DNA of 32,125 nucleotides from Acidobacteriota bacterium (GCA_021791875.1 JAJYVU010000039.1:1-32125), one strand, 5' to 3'. Shown: positions 1 to 7,799, numbered from the stretch's first letter. The notes: generated by a model from the sequence alone, not told the origin. Program-made: numbers and translations.

Positions 1-19
1 TCAGACTGCTGACAAAGGT

Positions 20-47
20 ACCGAGAAAAGTTCTCGTAATGAACGAG
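20..47 (+). promoter_or_regulatory. Inverted repeats around the transposase start codon
   Basis: CGAGAA (22-27) can pair with TTCTCG (31-36), and alternatively CTCGT (33-37) can pair with ACGAG (43-47), which puts the ATG (39-41) in the loop. Such structures at IS ends can damp translation from read-through transcripts. Here this is inference from base pairing only. Confidence 0.35.
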
Positions 48-1523
48 GGCTTTTCGTATTTTGGATTCATGCTGAAGAAGGCAGAAGCGCAGCAGCAGGA
101 ACTTGAGTGGGTGTCGATCGATGGCCTGGTGCCGGAGAAGCACCTTTTGCGGAAGATAGCCGGGGTGGTGGATTTCAGTTTCATCCGGGATCGGGTGAAA
201 CACCTCTATTGCGAGGACAACGGTCGTCCGGCGCTGGACCCTGTGGTGTTGTTCAAGCTTCTGTTGCTTGGCTACCTTTACGGGGTGCGCTCGGAGCGGC
301 AGCTGATGCGAGAGGTGGAGGTGAACGTGGCCTATCGCTGGTTCCTGGGCCTGAAGTTGCGGGACAAGGTTCCGGATGCCTCGACGCTGAGCCAGAACCG
401 GCGCCGGCGTTTCAGCGAGAGCACGATCTACCAGGAGATCTTCGATCAGATCGTAGAGCTGGCGGTGAACAAGGGTCTGGCCTCGGGGACGGTGTTGTAT
501 ACCGATTCGACGCATCTGAAGGCCAACGCCAACAAGAACAAGTACGATGTGGCGGAAGTGAAGGTGAAGCCGCAGGAGTACCTGGCAGCGCTGGATGCGG
601 CCATCGATGAGGATCGCGCGGCGCACGGCAAAAAGCCGCTGAAAGACAAGCCGGCGGCTGAGCCGGAGACGAAGGAAATCAAGGTGAGCCGCACCGATCC
701 TGAGGCTGGCTATATGGTTCGGGAGGGCAAGCCGAAGGGGTTCTTCTATCTCGATCACCGCACGGTGGACGGCCGCCACGCCATCATCACCGACACGCAT
801 GTGACACCGGCCAACGTACACGACTCGGTGCCCTACCTGGGGCGTCTGGATCGGCAGCGGGAGCGGTTCAACTTCAGCATCCGGGCGGTCGGCGTCGATG
901 CCGGCTATGCGGCGGCGGCGATTACGCAGGGGCTGGAAGAGCGCAATATCTATGGGGTGATCGGCTATCGCAGGCCCACCCACCGCGACGGTTATTTCTA
1001 TAAGCGCGATTACAAGTACGACGAGAAGCTCGATGTCTACATCTGCCCCAACGGCCGGCTGCTTCCCTATCGGACCACCAATCGCGAAGGCTACCGGCAG
1101 TATCACTCCGATCCCGGGCAGTGCCGCAACTGTCCGGTGCGCCAGCAGTGCACGCAGTCATCGAATGCAACCAAAGTGGTGACACGGCATGTGTGGGAGG
1201 CCAGCCGCGAGCGGATGGATCAGCATCGGCTGAGCCGGGTGGGCAAGCGAATCTACAAGCGAAGGAAGGAGACGGTGGAGCGCAGCTTCGCCGACGGCAA
1301 ACAACTGCACGGGCATCGTTATGCGCGGTTCCGCGGACTGAGGCGTGTGCAGCAGCAGTGTCTGCTGGCCGCCACAGCGCAGAACATCAAGAAGATCGCA
1401 CTGCTGCTGAGCAGAACCGGGCCAAATCTGCCCGTTTCCGCCCTCACAGCACTCCTGGGAGCCTATCTCAATCAACTACGCCGATATCAGCTCATCACCG
1501 CACTCTTCAACAGACCAAGCTGA
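39..1523 (+). CDS. IS1182-family transposase (DDE type)
   Basis: This 494-residue protein would cut and join the ends of the surrounding element. It has the N-terminal DUF772/InsH-like helical region (about residues 45-125) followed by an RNase-H-fold DDE domain. The likely catalytic triad is Asp156 (in YTDSTH), Asp287 (in GVDAGY) and Glu414 (in ETVERS), with Lys421 after the usual six-residue gap. A cysteine cluster (Cys336, Cys362, Cys365, Cys371) lies between the second and third catalytic residues, as in many IS1182 transposases, and may bind metal. The length matches the family and no frameshift is seen. The ATG at 39 lacks a clear Shine-Dalgarno and sits in the loop of a short inverted repeat (33-47). 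A second in-frame ATG at 69 is an alternative start. Confidence 0.92.
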   Translation: MNEGFSYFGFMLKKAEAQQQELEWVSIDGLVPEKHLLRKIAGVVDFSFIRDRVKHLYCEDNGRPALDPVVLFKLLLLGYLYGVRSERQLMREVEVNVAYRWFLGLKLRDKVPDASTLSQNRRRRFSESTIYQEIFDQIVELAVNKGLASGTVLYTDSTHLKANANKNKYDVAEVKVKPQEYLAALDAAIDEDRAAHGKKPLKDKPAAEPETKEIKVSRTDPEAGYMVREGKPKGFFYLDHRTVDGRHAIITDTHVTPANVHDSVPYLGRLDRQRERFNFSIRAVGVDAGYAAAAITQGLEERNIYGVIGYRRPTHRDGYFYKRDYKYDEKLDVYICPNGRLLPYRTTNREGYRQYHSDPGQCRNCPVRQQCTQSSNATKVVTRHVWEASRERMDQHRLSRVGKRIYKRRKETVERSFADGKQLHGHRYARFRGLRRVQQQCLLAATAQNIKKIALLLSRTGPNLPVSALTALLGAYLNQLRRYQLITALFNRPS

Positions 1524-1542
1524 AATCTCACGCCCAATAACA

Positions 1543-1565
1543 AACCCCACCAAAATGGTGGGGTT
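1543..1565 (+). terminator. Stem-loop inside the right end of the IS
   Basis: AACCCCACCA (1543-1552) pairs perfectly with TGGTGGGGTT (1556-1565) around a 3-base loop. It lies 20 bases after the transposase stop and just inside the right inverted repeat. No long T-run follows, so it may be a weak terminator, mRNA-stabilising hairpin or transposase recognition structure. Confidence 0.5.
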
Positions 1566-1579
1566 CGTCAGCAGTCTGA

Positions 1580-1605
1580 AGCGCGGAGACTGAAGTCTCC
1601 GCGCT
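1580..1605. repeat. Perfect palindrome between IS end and dnaA
   Basis: AGCGCGGAGACT (1580-1591) and AGTCTCCGCGCT (1594-1605) form a 12-bp stem with a 2-base loop. Followed by TTTT on the plus strand, it resembles an intrinsic terminator in that direction. For dnaA, transcribed the other way, it is the first hairpin after the stop at 1630, but the bases that follow belong to the IS. It may be the old dnaA terminator or a REP-like palindrome used as insertion target. Confidence 0.6.
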
Positions 1606-1629
1606 TTTCGAGGTGGATGGATTTCTGCG

Positions 1630-3075
1630 TTAACTGTTCAGCGTTTCCTGCAGCTTGTTCAAGGTACTGTTCAGGTTCTTGTCGGTGCGGCGCAGCTCGT
1701 CAATTTTGCCGATAGAGTGCATCACCGTCGTATGGTGCTTGCCGCCGAACTGGCGGCCGATTTCCGGCAGCGACGCCTCGGTCATCTGCTTGGCGAGGTA
1801 CATGGCGATCTGGCGCGGCACGACGACGGCGCGGGAGTTGTTTTTCTGCTTGAGCTCGATGACGCGCATGCCGAACTGCTCTGCGACGGCGCGCTGGATC
1901 GCCTCGATGGTGATTTTGCGGACCTGGGTGTCAATGAACTGCTTGAGGCACTGCTGCGTGGTGGGCAAGGTGATTTCCACGCCGTTCAACTGGCACCAGG
2001 CAAAGAGGCGAGTCAGCGCGCCTTCGAGTTCGCGCACGTTGGTGCGGACGTTCGAAGCGATGAACAGAGCCACATCCGTGGGCAGTGCGATGTGTTCGTT
2101 CTCAGCCTTCTTCTGCAGAATGGCGACCTTGGTTTCGAGGTCAGGCGGCTGAATGTCGGCGATGAGTCCCCACTCGAAACGGGAGCGCAGCCGGTCCTCA
2201 ATCTCCGGCAGTTCCTTCGGCGGACGGTCTGAAGCGATGACGATCTGCTTCATGTTTTCGTGCAGGGCGTTGAAGGTATGGAAGAACTCTTCCTGCGTGC
2301 GTTCCTTTTGCGAGAGGAACTGGATGTCGTCGATGAGCAGCAGATCGACCGAGCGGAAGCGGTCGCGGAAGCTGGTCATCTTGTCATAGCGCAGCGAGCT
2401 GATCATCTCGTTGGTGAACTTCTCCACCGAGACGTAGCAGATGGAGCTGCTCGGATTGCGCAGCTTTACCTCGTGGCCGATGGCATGCATGAGATGGGTT
2501 TTGCCCATTCCCACGCCGCCGTAGAGGAACAGCGGGTTGTAGGCGCGCGAGGGGCGCTCGGCCACTGCCTCAGCGGCAGCCCGCGCAAACTGATTTCCTG
2601 CGCCGATGACGAAGGCGTCGAAGGTGTAGCGGGGGTTGAGCTGGGCGGCCGTCGACCAGTCGAAGCGCTGCTGCGATCCGGCTGGACCGAGGCGTAGAGC
2701 GGGCCGGGGCGGGGTGCTGTGCCCCGCATGGTTGCCAGACAGGTTGGGCGCGTGGGCCGGAGCGGGAGCGAAGCCGCCGTCCTCGCGGGCGCGCGTCAGT
2801 GTGGGGTCCTCTTCGGGCGTGACGTAAGAGATGTCGTCGAAATCCAGCTCCAGGTTCTCCATCGCCTCGCGGATGAGATCGTCGTAGCGGTCAGCGATGT
2901 AACGGAAGTCGGCCGTTGGAATGCGAACGACCAGCGTGCGCTCCTTGACGTGGCTGTATCGGGTTGGTTTCAGCCAGGTGTCGAACGACTGCCGATTCAC
3001 TTTCTTCTCAAGCGCCCCGAGAATTTGAACCCATGGGTTCAACGGAGCTGCTGGCACGGTGGGGAATGATGACAT
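1630..3075 (-). CDS. dnaA: Chromosomal replication initiator protein DnaA
   Basis: DnaA binds origin DNA and opens it with ATP to start replication. The 481-residue product has domain I (about 10-90), a Pro/Gly-rich linker (about 100-145), the AAA+ domain with Walker A GGVGMGKT (186-193) and Walker B LLLIDD (245-250), and a C-terminal DNA-binding domain with the DnaA signature around GGKHHTTVMHSIGKI. The open frame runs upstream to 3300, but the ATG at 3073-3075 is preferred because AAGGAAG lies just upstream and the first residues then match normal DnaA; the longer N-terminus looks like untranslated DNA. The gene is divergent from rpmH. No dnaN follows; the IS lies immediately downstream. 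Confidence 0.97.
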   Translation of the reverse strand: MSSFPTVPAAPLNPWVQILGALEKKVNRQSFDTWLKPTRYSHVKERTLVVRIPTADFRYIADRYDDLIREAMENLELDFDDISYVTPEEDPTLTRAREDGGFAPAPAHAPNLSGNHAGHSTPPRPALRLGPAGSQQRFDWSTAAQLNPRYTFDAFVIGAGNQFARAAAEAVAERPSRAYNPLFLYGGVGMGKTHLMHAIGHEVKLRNPSSSICYVSVEKFTNEMISSLRYDKMTSFRDRFRSVDLLLIDDIQFLSQKERTQEEFFHTFNALHENMKQIVIASDRPPKELPEIEDRLRSRFEWGLIADIQPPDLETKVAILQKKAENEHIALPTDVALFIASNVRTNVRELEGALTRLFAWCQLNGVEITLPTTQQCLKQFIDTQVRKITIEAIQRAVAEQFGMRVIELKQKNNSRAVVVPRQIAMYLAKQMTEASLPEIGRQFGGKHHTTVMHSIGKIDELRRTDKNLNSTLNKLQETLNS

Positions 3076-3290
3076 GCGGCTTCCTTGCAAACTCGCCGCG
3101 CGGAGCTGAGTCGTCAACCCAATCTGGTCTTTGGAGAATGCATCGGCTGCGCCTGGCTGTGGAAACAGCGGGCGAAGAAGGCATTGCACACTGGCCGGAA
3201 TGATCGCCGAAACAGCTCGATTCGGCGCTGGGTCTGATTCCTCTTTTTGACTGCCGCGAGGCGTCGAAAAATTAATCCTGAACGGAGCCG

Positions 3291-3319
3291 ATACTAGCAC
3301 ACTCCGGCGGTGGTTTGAA
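3291..3319 (-). promoter_or_regulatory. Candidate sigma-70 promoter for dnaA
   Basis: Read on the minus strand, TTCAAA (3314-3319) and TAGTAT (3291-3296) are separated by 17 bases, with four of six matches each. Initiation here would leave a leader of roughly 210 bases before the chosen ATG. Predicted from sequence only. Confidence 0.45.
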
Positions 3320-3695
3320 CGTGGTTTCTGAGACGATCTTGTGATAGGAGCGGGGTTGCACCATTCGTGGTGAAAGCCGCGCCGGGTAGTGTCGATGCGA
3401 AGAGGACGCGGGTTCCTTTCGGTTGCTTGTAGGAGCAGGCCGGTGTTACTTCAGTGATGGAGCCCGATGATGGAATGAAAACCCGGCAGGCCCGATTCTG
3501 GATTTGTATCAGAGGCAGCGACATATCGGACCTGTCGCGGACAACTGGTTCATGAGCCATTGTTGCCTTGAACCGTGATTTGTCAGTGGCTTGGATGGCA
3601 TTGTTCTCGCGTGGCCGGGTACCGATAGAGAAATCGGAACGCCAGCTGGGTCGAGTCTCAGCAGGAGACTGGATTTGCGCTTTACGAGAGCTGGC

Positions 3696-3725
3696 TTGGC
3701 CACGGAGCTGAGCTTGAGATATACT
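3696..3725 (+). promoter_or_regulatory. Candidate promoter for rpmH-rnpA-yidD-yidC
   Basis: TTGGCC (3696-3701) and the good -10 hexamer TATACT (3720-3725) are separated by 18 bases and lie about 100 bases before rpmH. The -10 matches consensus at five of six positions; the -35 is weak. Confidence 0.45.
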
Positions 3726-3825
3726 CAAATTCTGTCCGCATTCGCTGTTCTCGCTACAGTAGCCGCGGGCGCAAAATTCCAGCCTGCGGGCTGAAAAAGA
3801 TTCAGGATTCAGGAGCGCCGATCCA

Positions 3826-3981
3826 ATGCCAAAGCGCACATTTCAACCGAACCGCCGCCGTCGTGCCAAGGTGCACGGCTTTCGCAGCCGCATGAAGACC
3901 AAGAGCGGCGCCGCCGTGCTCTCGCGCCGTCGCGCCAAGGGGCGCCATCGCGTCGCCGTGAGCGCAAGCTACCGCGACTAG
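3826..3981 (+). CDS. rpmH: 50S ribosomal protein L34
   Basis: This is a structural protein of the large ribosomal subunit that binds 23S rRNA. The 51-residue, strongly basic product begins MPKRTFQPN and continues with the Arg-rich run, HGFRSRM and the [11 protein letters not shown] segment typical of L34. AGGAG (3811-3815) lies ten bases before the ATG. The classical order rpmH-rnpA-yidD-yidC follows on the same strand. An intrinsic terminator sits between rpmH and rnpA, so L34 is probably made in excess over RNase P protein. The gene is slightly longer than the 44-47 residues usual in other phyla. Confidence 0.97.
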   Translation: MPKRTFQPNRRRRAKVHGFRSRMKTKSGAAVLSRRRAKGRHRVAVSASYRD

Positions 3982-4036
3982 TGGGTGAACCGCGTCAGCG
4001 CGTCTGAGGCGGTTTGGCTCTGATTCAAGAATTCCT

Positions 4037-4073
4037 AAAGGCAGCGGCTCAGAAAGGGCCGGCTGCCTTTTTT
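4037..4073 (+). terminator. Intrinsic terminator/attenuator after rpmH
   Basis: AAAGGCAGC (4037-4045) pairs with GCTGCCTTT (4062-4070); the inner GGC/GCC (4046-4048/4058-4060) extends the stem, and the downstream arm runs into a six-T tract (4068-4073). It lies 55 bases after the rpmH stop and before the rnpA ATG, so it probably acts as a partial terminator within the operon. It also argues against the upstream TTG (4014) as the rnpA start. Confidence 0.8.
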
Positions 4074-4091
4074 CCTGTGCACGGCAAGGTC

Positions 4092-4628
4092 ATGACGCAA
4101 CTATCGGAACGCCGCACTCCCGGTTCTCAGGCAACTGCCTGGGGCGAGTCGCGGCTGCGGCGGCACAGCGACTACCAGCGCGTCTATGCGAGCAGCCGGA
4201 AGCAGTTTTCCGATTCGATGACGTATTTTTTTGCTTGGCGGCCTGAGCCGCTGGATGGTTTGCCCGCGCGGATCGGGCTGACCGCAGGGCGCGTGCTTGG
4301 GACCGCAGTGGAGCGCAACCGCATCAAGCGGCGCATGCGCGAGGCTGTGCGGAAGCACTTGAGCCAGTTGCCGCCGGGCGTGGACGTGGTGCTGCATCCG
4401 AGGAAAAGCGTCATGACGATGGACTTTGCCGCGCTGCAACAGGAGGTGGGCACGGTTTTCGCGCGCATTGCCGAGCGGCTGGCGAAGGGTGGCACCGGAG
4501 CCGGACAGTCCTACGGTTCGCTGCCTGAGTCTCGTCCCAAGAGAGGGCGGCCGGCCAAGGAGACTGCTCGGCATGAGTCCACGGCGGGCGATGAGCCTCC
4601 TGGCACGGAGGACGGGGTGAAACCGTGA
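4092..4628 (+). CDS. rnpA: Ribonuclease P protein component, with C-terminal extension
   Basis: RnpA is the protein subunit that helps the catalytic RNA of RNase P trim pre-tRNA 5' ends. The core (about residues 20-130) contains [12 protein letters not shown] and the family signature [14 protein letters not shown] (RNR at 75-77). I chose the ATG at 4092 because the frame upstream runs through an intrinsic terminator; the Shine-Dalgarno is poor (AGGT only two bases away). At 178 residues it exceeds the usual 110-130. The extra 45-50 residues are low-complexity and contain RPKRGRPAK (148-156), which resembles an AT-hook. The stop overlaps the yidD GTG start by three bases (GTGA), implying coupled translation. 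Confidence 0.93.
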   Translation: MTQLSERRTPGSQATAWGESRLRRHSDYQRVYASSRKQFSDSMTYFFAWRPEPLDGLPARIGLTAGRVLGTAVERNRIKRRMREAVRKHLSQLPPGVDVVLHPRKSVMTMDFAALQQEVGTVFARIAERLAKGGTGAGQSYGSLPESRPKRGRPAKETARHESTAGDEPPGTEDGVKP

Positions 4629-4906
4629 AGTTCCGTGAACGAGTTGCCGGAGGACTGCTGGTCTTTTACCGCGGCGCGATCTCGCCCACGCTGCATGCCC
4701 TGGCGCCGGGCGGATGCCGCTTCCAGCCGACGTGCTCGGAGTATGCCGCGATTGCCGTGGCGGAGTGGGGCGTGGTCCGCGGTGGATGGATGGCACTGAC
4801 TCGGTTGCTGCGCTGCCACCCTTTCAGCAAGGGCGGATTTGACCCGGTGCCGGCCAGGCATCCGGAAGACCACGGGCATGGCGCTGCCCGGAATGGACAC
4901 CAGTGA
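4625..4906 (+). CDS. yidD: Membrane protein insertion efficiency factor YidD
   Basis: YidD is a small membrane-associated protein that assists YidC/Sec-dependent insertion of inner-membrane proteins. The 93-residue product has the full signature: an amphipathic/hydrophobic N-terminus ([11 protein letters not shown]), the [11 protein letters not shown] motif, and [16 protein letters not shown]. It starts with GTG overlapping the rnpA stop, and its own TGA overlaps a possible GTG start of a further small ORF. Its place between rnpA and yidC is the classical arrangement. Confidence 0.95.
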   Translation: MKFRERVAGGLLVFYRGAISPTLHALAPGGCRFQPTCSEYAAIAVAEWGVVRGGWMALTRLLRCHPFSKGGFDPVPARHPEDHGHGAARNGHQ

Positions 4907-5085
4907 CTGAAGCGAAATGGCGAGGCCCGCGCTTTTTGCAGGCGGAGGACGGCTTGCCGCTCGAGGAAAAGCTGGTTTTGGAGCGATTTGCGAATTTCGG
5001 GCGTGAAATCTGCGCAAATTTGACGCAGGTTTTGCCGGATTTGCTCCGGCGGGGAACCGCAGAGGCCCGTCGCCCGTTAACATAG
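4903..5085 (+). CDS. Possible small protein between yidD and yidC
   Basis: A 60-residue frame begins with GTG overlapping the yidD stop (GTGA) and ends 40 bases before yidC. The predicted product is mixed-charge, soluble-looking, with no motif I recognise. The overlap geometry copies the rnpA-yidD junction, which favours translation, but there is no clear ribosome binding site and chance is quite possible. If it is not a gene, these 220 bases are simply the yidD-yidC spacer. Confidence 0.3.
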   Translation: MTEAKWRGPRFLQAEDGLPLEEKLVLERFANFGREICANLTQVLPDLLRRGTAEARRPLT

Positions 5086-5125
5086 ATATGTCAGTTTCTT
5101 ATCAGACCGTCAGGAAAAGGTAGTC

Positions 5126-6973
5126 TTGCCAGAAATTCAGAATCCCAATCAGCAGGGCGGTGGCCCCGACTCGAAGATGCTGCTGTTCTACGCAGTCATG
5201 TTCCTTGCGATTTTCCTTGGACTGCAGTTGTTCCATGCCAAGACCGGGCCGCAGGCGCCGAACAACCAAAAGCAAGCTCCGGCAGCGACGAACCAGCAGA
5301 CCGGACAGAGCTCAGGTGCCGCTCCAGCCCCGACCGCATCCCAGCCATCGCAGGGCAGCGCTGTCTCCAAGGGGGGGAAGGCTGCTGCCCCGGCGCCTTC
5401 GGCACCCGTCATCGAAGCCAAGGGTGAAACCACCACGGTGATCGACAGCCCGCTCTACCGCGTGACTTTTTCGAACAAGGGCGGCGTGGTGACCTCCTGG
5501 GTTCTGAAGAAGTATTCGAACGACGCGCAGACCAAGCCGCTGGATCTGGTGAATCAGGATGCGGCGAAACAATTCGGCTATCCGCTGTCGCTTTACTCCT
5601 ATGACCAACAGCTCACGCCGAAGCTGAACAGTGTTCTCTACCAGCCATCGGCGACTGGCACACTGAAGGCCCCAGCAACGATCAGCTTTGTCTACTCGGC
5701 TGGCGGGCTGACGGTGCATAAGACATTTCAGTTTGAGAAGAACTACGTCCTCAAGACCGACATCACCGTGACTGAGAACGGCAGTCCCGTGACTGCCCTG
5801 CTGGCGTGGCCCTCGGGCTTTGGCGATCAGGAGACATTGCCGCAGTATGCGAGCACCCAGATCAACACGGAAACCGGGCCAAAGACGGGATTCCACATTC
5901 TGGGCGGGCCGAATACCGATGCGATTGAACCGAAGAAGGTCTCCGGCGGAAACACGATTCACGGGCCGCTCGACTACGCGGGCGTAAGCGATCTGTATTT
6001 TGCCAGCATCTTTCTGCCTCGGGACCCCGACAATGCGCTGCTGGTGACTCTGCACCATGCGATCGAACTGGCGCATAACGGTGACCGGTCGAGCAATGCG
6101 AAAAAAGATCAGGCCCCGGTTTTGGGTGCGGCGGTCGGCAGCACGACGGGAGAAATTCACGACCGTCTCTTCGTCGGGCCGAAGTCGCTGGATGTGCTCA
6201 AGTCCATTCACACGACCGAAAACTACAACCTGGAAGGCATTGTGCAATATGGCTGGTGGGGCTGGATTGCCAAGCCGATGTTCCTGGTGCTCCGGTTCTT
6301 CTATAACCACGGCATTCCCAACTGGGGCTGGGCGATTCTGCTGCTGACGGTGATTTTCTACTCGGCCATGATGCCGACTCGCGTCACGATGATGAAGAAG
6401 TCCCTGGCCATGATGCGGATCCAGCCGCAAATGGATGCCATCAAGGCCAAGTACGCCAAGTACAAGGCGACGGATCCTCGACGGCAGGAGATGAATCAGG
6501 AGCTGATGGACCTGCAGAAGCGGGAAGGCATCAACATGTTTGCCGGGTGTCTTCCGATGCTGTTGCAGTATCCGCTGCTGATTGGCTTCTACCGCATGCT
6601 CGGAGTGACGATCGCGCTCCGGCATGCCCACTGGCTGTGGTTGCCGGATCTTTCGGCGCCGGACCCGTATCACATCCTGCCGATCTTCGTGATCGTGTCG
6701 ATGTTCCTGGTCCAGTTCTTCACGCCTTCGCCGGGCGTGGATCCGAAGCAGCAGCGCATGATGGCATTCATGCTGCCGGCGTTCTTCGGATTCATGATGT
6801 GGAATATCGGCTCGGGCGTGGCGCTCTACTGGGCGGGCGGCAACGTGATCGGGATTGGCCAGCAGTGGATCATGAACAAGTCGAAGCTGGGCCGCGAGAT
6901 GAAGGAACTGGCTGCGAAACGCGCCGCCAAGAAGGCGGCCAAGAGCGGCAAGGTGATCGCGGGCAGGCGATAG
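5126..6973 (+). CDS. yidC: Membrane protein insertase YidC/OxaI
   Basis: YidC inserts and folds inner-membrane proteins, alone or with SecYEG. This 615-residue protein has an N-terminal membrane anchor (about 18-36), a Pro/Ala/Gln-rich linker (about 40-97), a large periplasmic P1 beta-domain (about 100-365), and the five-helix 60KD_IMP/OxaI core from about 380, ending in a Lys/Arg-rich ribosome-facing tail. TTG at 5126 is chosen because AGGAAAAGG (5112-5120) is correctly placed. Gram-negative-type architecture and length are normal. Oddly, the first core helix reads TVIFYSAMMPTR: the site of the conserved groove arginine (Arg366 in E. coli, five residues before the Pro) appears to be Tyr412, with Arg419 two residues after the Pro. 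Confidence 0.96.
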   Translation: MPEIQNPNQQGGGPDSKMLLFYAVMFLAIFLGLQLFHAKTGPQAPNNQKQAPAATNQQTGQSSGAAPAPTASQPSQGSAVSKGGKAAAPAPSAPVIEAKGETTTVIDSPLYRVTFSNKGGVVTSWVLKKYSNDAQTKPLDLVNQDAAKQFGYPLSLYSYDQQLTPKLNSVLYQPSATGTLKAPATISFVYSAGGLTVHKTFQFEKNYVLKTDITVTENGSPVTALLAWPSGFGDQETLPQYASTQINTETGPKTGFHILGGPNTDAIEPKKVSGGNTIHGPLDYAGVSDLYFASIFLPRDPDNALLVTLHHAIELAHNGDRSSNAKKDQAPVLGAAVGSTTGEIHDRLFVGPKSLDVLKSIHTTENYNLEGIVQYGWWGWIAKPMFLVLRFFYNHGIPNWGWAILLLTVIFYSAMMPTRVTMMKKSLAMMRIQPQMDAIKAKYAKYKATDPRRQEMNQELMDLQKREGINMFAGCLPMLLQYPLLIGFYRMLGVTIALRHAHWLWLPDLSAPDPYHILPIFVIVSMFLVQFFTPSPGVDPKQQRMMAFMLPAFFGFMMWNIGSGVALYWAGGNVIGIGQQWIMNKSKLGREMKELAAKRAAKKAAKSGKVIAGRR

Positions 6974-7088
6974 CGGTTCCACGCACGAGAAAGCAGACGG
7001 CGGCCGGGCGACTGGCCGCTGTTCCTTTTTGGGCGCGAGGTACGCGGAGCGGCCGGCGCGCATCCTTGATCAAAGGAGGGAACGACCC

Positions 7089-7799
7089 ATGCTGACGACG
7101 ATTGCCTGGATTTCGCTGCTGATTGCGTTTGCCTGTGCGCTGATGATCGCTGCGGATGAGGTTCGACGTCCGCAGGCGATGGGGATCATGAACGTGGTGT
7201 GGCCGGTAACAGCGCTGTATCTAAGCGTGTTTGCGCTGGTGGGCTACTTCTGGTTTGGCCGGAGTAAGGCCGGGCATGAGCACCATCACGAGATGAGTGA
7301 AGACATGAACCACGGCCACGGCGGCCACATGGCGATGCGCCGCAGAGATCCGGACTGGAAGCAAATTGCCATGGCGGCGAGCCATTGTGGGGCGGGATGT
7401 GTACTGGGAGATGTGATCTCGGAGTTTGGCATCCACGCCGGCCGGCTGACAATCTTCGGATCGCCGTTGTGGGCAAGCTACGTGATTGACCTGGTGGCAG
7501 CGTGGCTCCTGGGAATCCTGTTCCAGTACTACTCCATTCAGCCGATGCGGCATCTGCCGCCGGCGCAGGCCCTCGGTGAAGCGATCAAGGCGGACACGCT
7601 GTCAATTCTGTCGTTCCAGGTGGGGATGTATGCGTGGATGGCGCTGACTTACTTTGTGCTGTTTCCGGCGCCGCATTTGACTCCGATGGAGCCGGGATTC
7701 TGGCTGATGATGCAAATTGCGATGGTGTGCGGCTTCTTGACTACTGCTCCCATGAACCAGTGGCTCGTGCGGCGAGGCATCAAGGCGACCATGGGATGA
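7089..7799 (+). CDS. DUF4396 membrane protein with His-rich loop
   Basis: This 236-residue integral membrane protein fits the DUF4396 family, whose function is not established. There are hydrophobic segments near 5-22, 34-56, about 125-150, and two more towards the C-terminus (about 180-225). Between the second and third lies a His-rich segment (63-80, with HEHHH and HGHGGH), followed by the family motif SHCGAGCVLGD (98-108). The His, Cys and Asp residues suggest metal binding, possibly copper or zinc; that is inference. The ATG at 7089 is chosen because AAAGGAGGG lies at ideal distance, rather than an upstream frame extension to 7029. It follows yidC by 115 bases on the same strand. Confidence 0.8.
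   Translation: MLTTIAWISLLIAFACALMIAADEVRRPQAMGIMNVVWPVTALYLSVFALVGYFWFGRSKAGHEHHHEMSEDMNHGHGGHMAMRRRDPDWKQIAMAASHCGAGCVLGDVISEFGIHAGRLTIFGSPLWASYVIDLVAAWLLGILFQYYSIQPMRHLPPAQALGEAIKADTLSILSFQVGMYAWMALTYFVLFPAPHLTPMEPGFWLMMQIAMVCGFLTTAPMNQWLVRRGIKATMG

Larger units (their letters stand above)
1..1579 (+). mobile_element. IS1182-family insertion sequence, complete
   Basis: The element is bounded by a perfect 13-bp inverted repeat, TCAGACTGCTGAC at 1-13 and its reverse complement at 1567-1579. It carries one full-length transposase gene and an internal stem-loop near its right end. The left flank lies outside the window, so a target-site duplication cannot be read. The right end directly touches a palindrome (1580-1605) in the spacer after dnaA. 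The intact ORF and perfect ends suggest a recent, possibly active copy. Confidence 0.9.
3076..3825. other. dnaA-rpmH divergent intergenic region
   Basis: These 750 bases hold the candidate dnaA and rpmH promoters and a short hairpin (AGTCTC/GAGACT near 3653-3668). I see no convincing gene. In many bacteria this spacer carries the origin with a cluster of DnaA boxes, but I found no exact TTATCCACA-type box and no strikingly AT-rich unwinding element here. Confidence 0.6.

Noticed and set aside
3076..3300. N-terminal extension of DnaA by 75 residues
   Set aside because: A strong ribosome binding site precedes the internal ATG at 3075, and the extension resembles no DnaA sequence; a candidate promoter -10 lies at its edge.
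3294..3839. 181-codon minus-strand frame between dnaA and rpmH
   Set aside because: It covers both candidate promoters and the rpmH start, has no recognisable domain and an irregular composition.
5312..7063. 583-codon minus-strand frame opposite yidC
   Set aside because: Arg/His-rich antisense shadow of a clear yidC gene in high-GC DNA.
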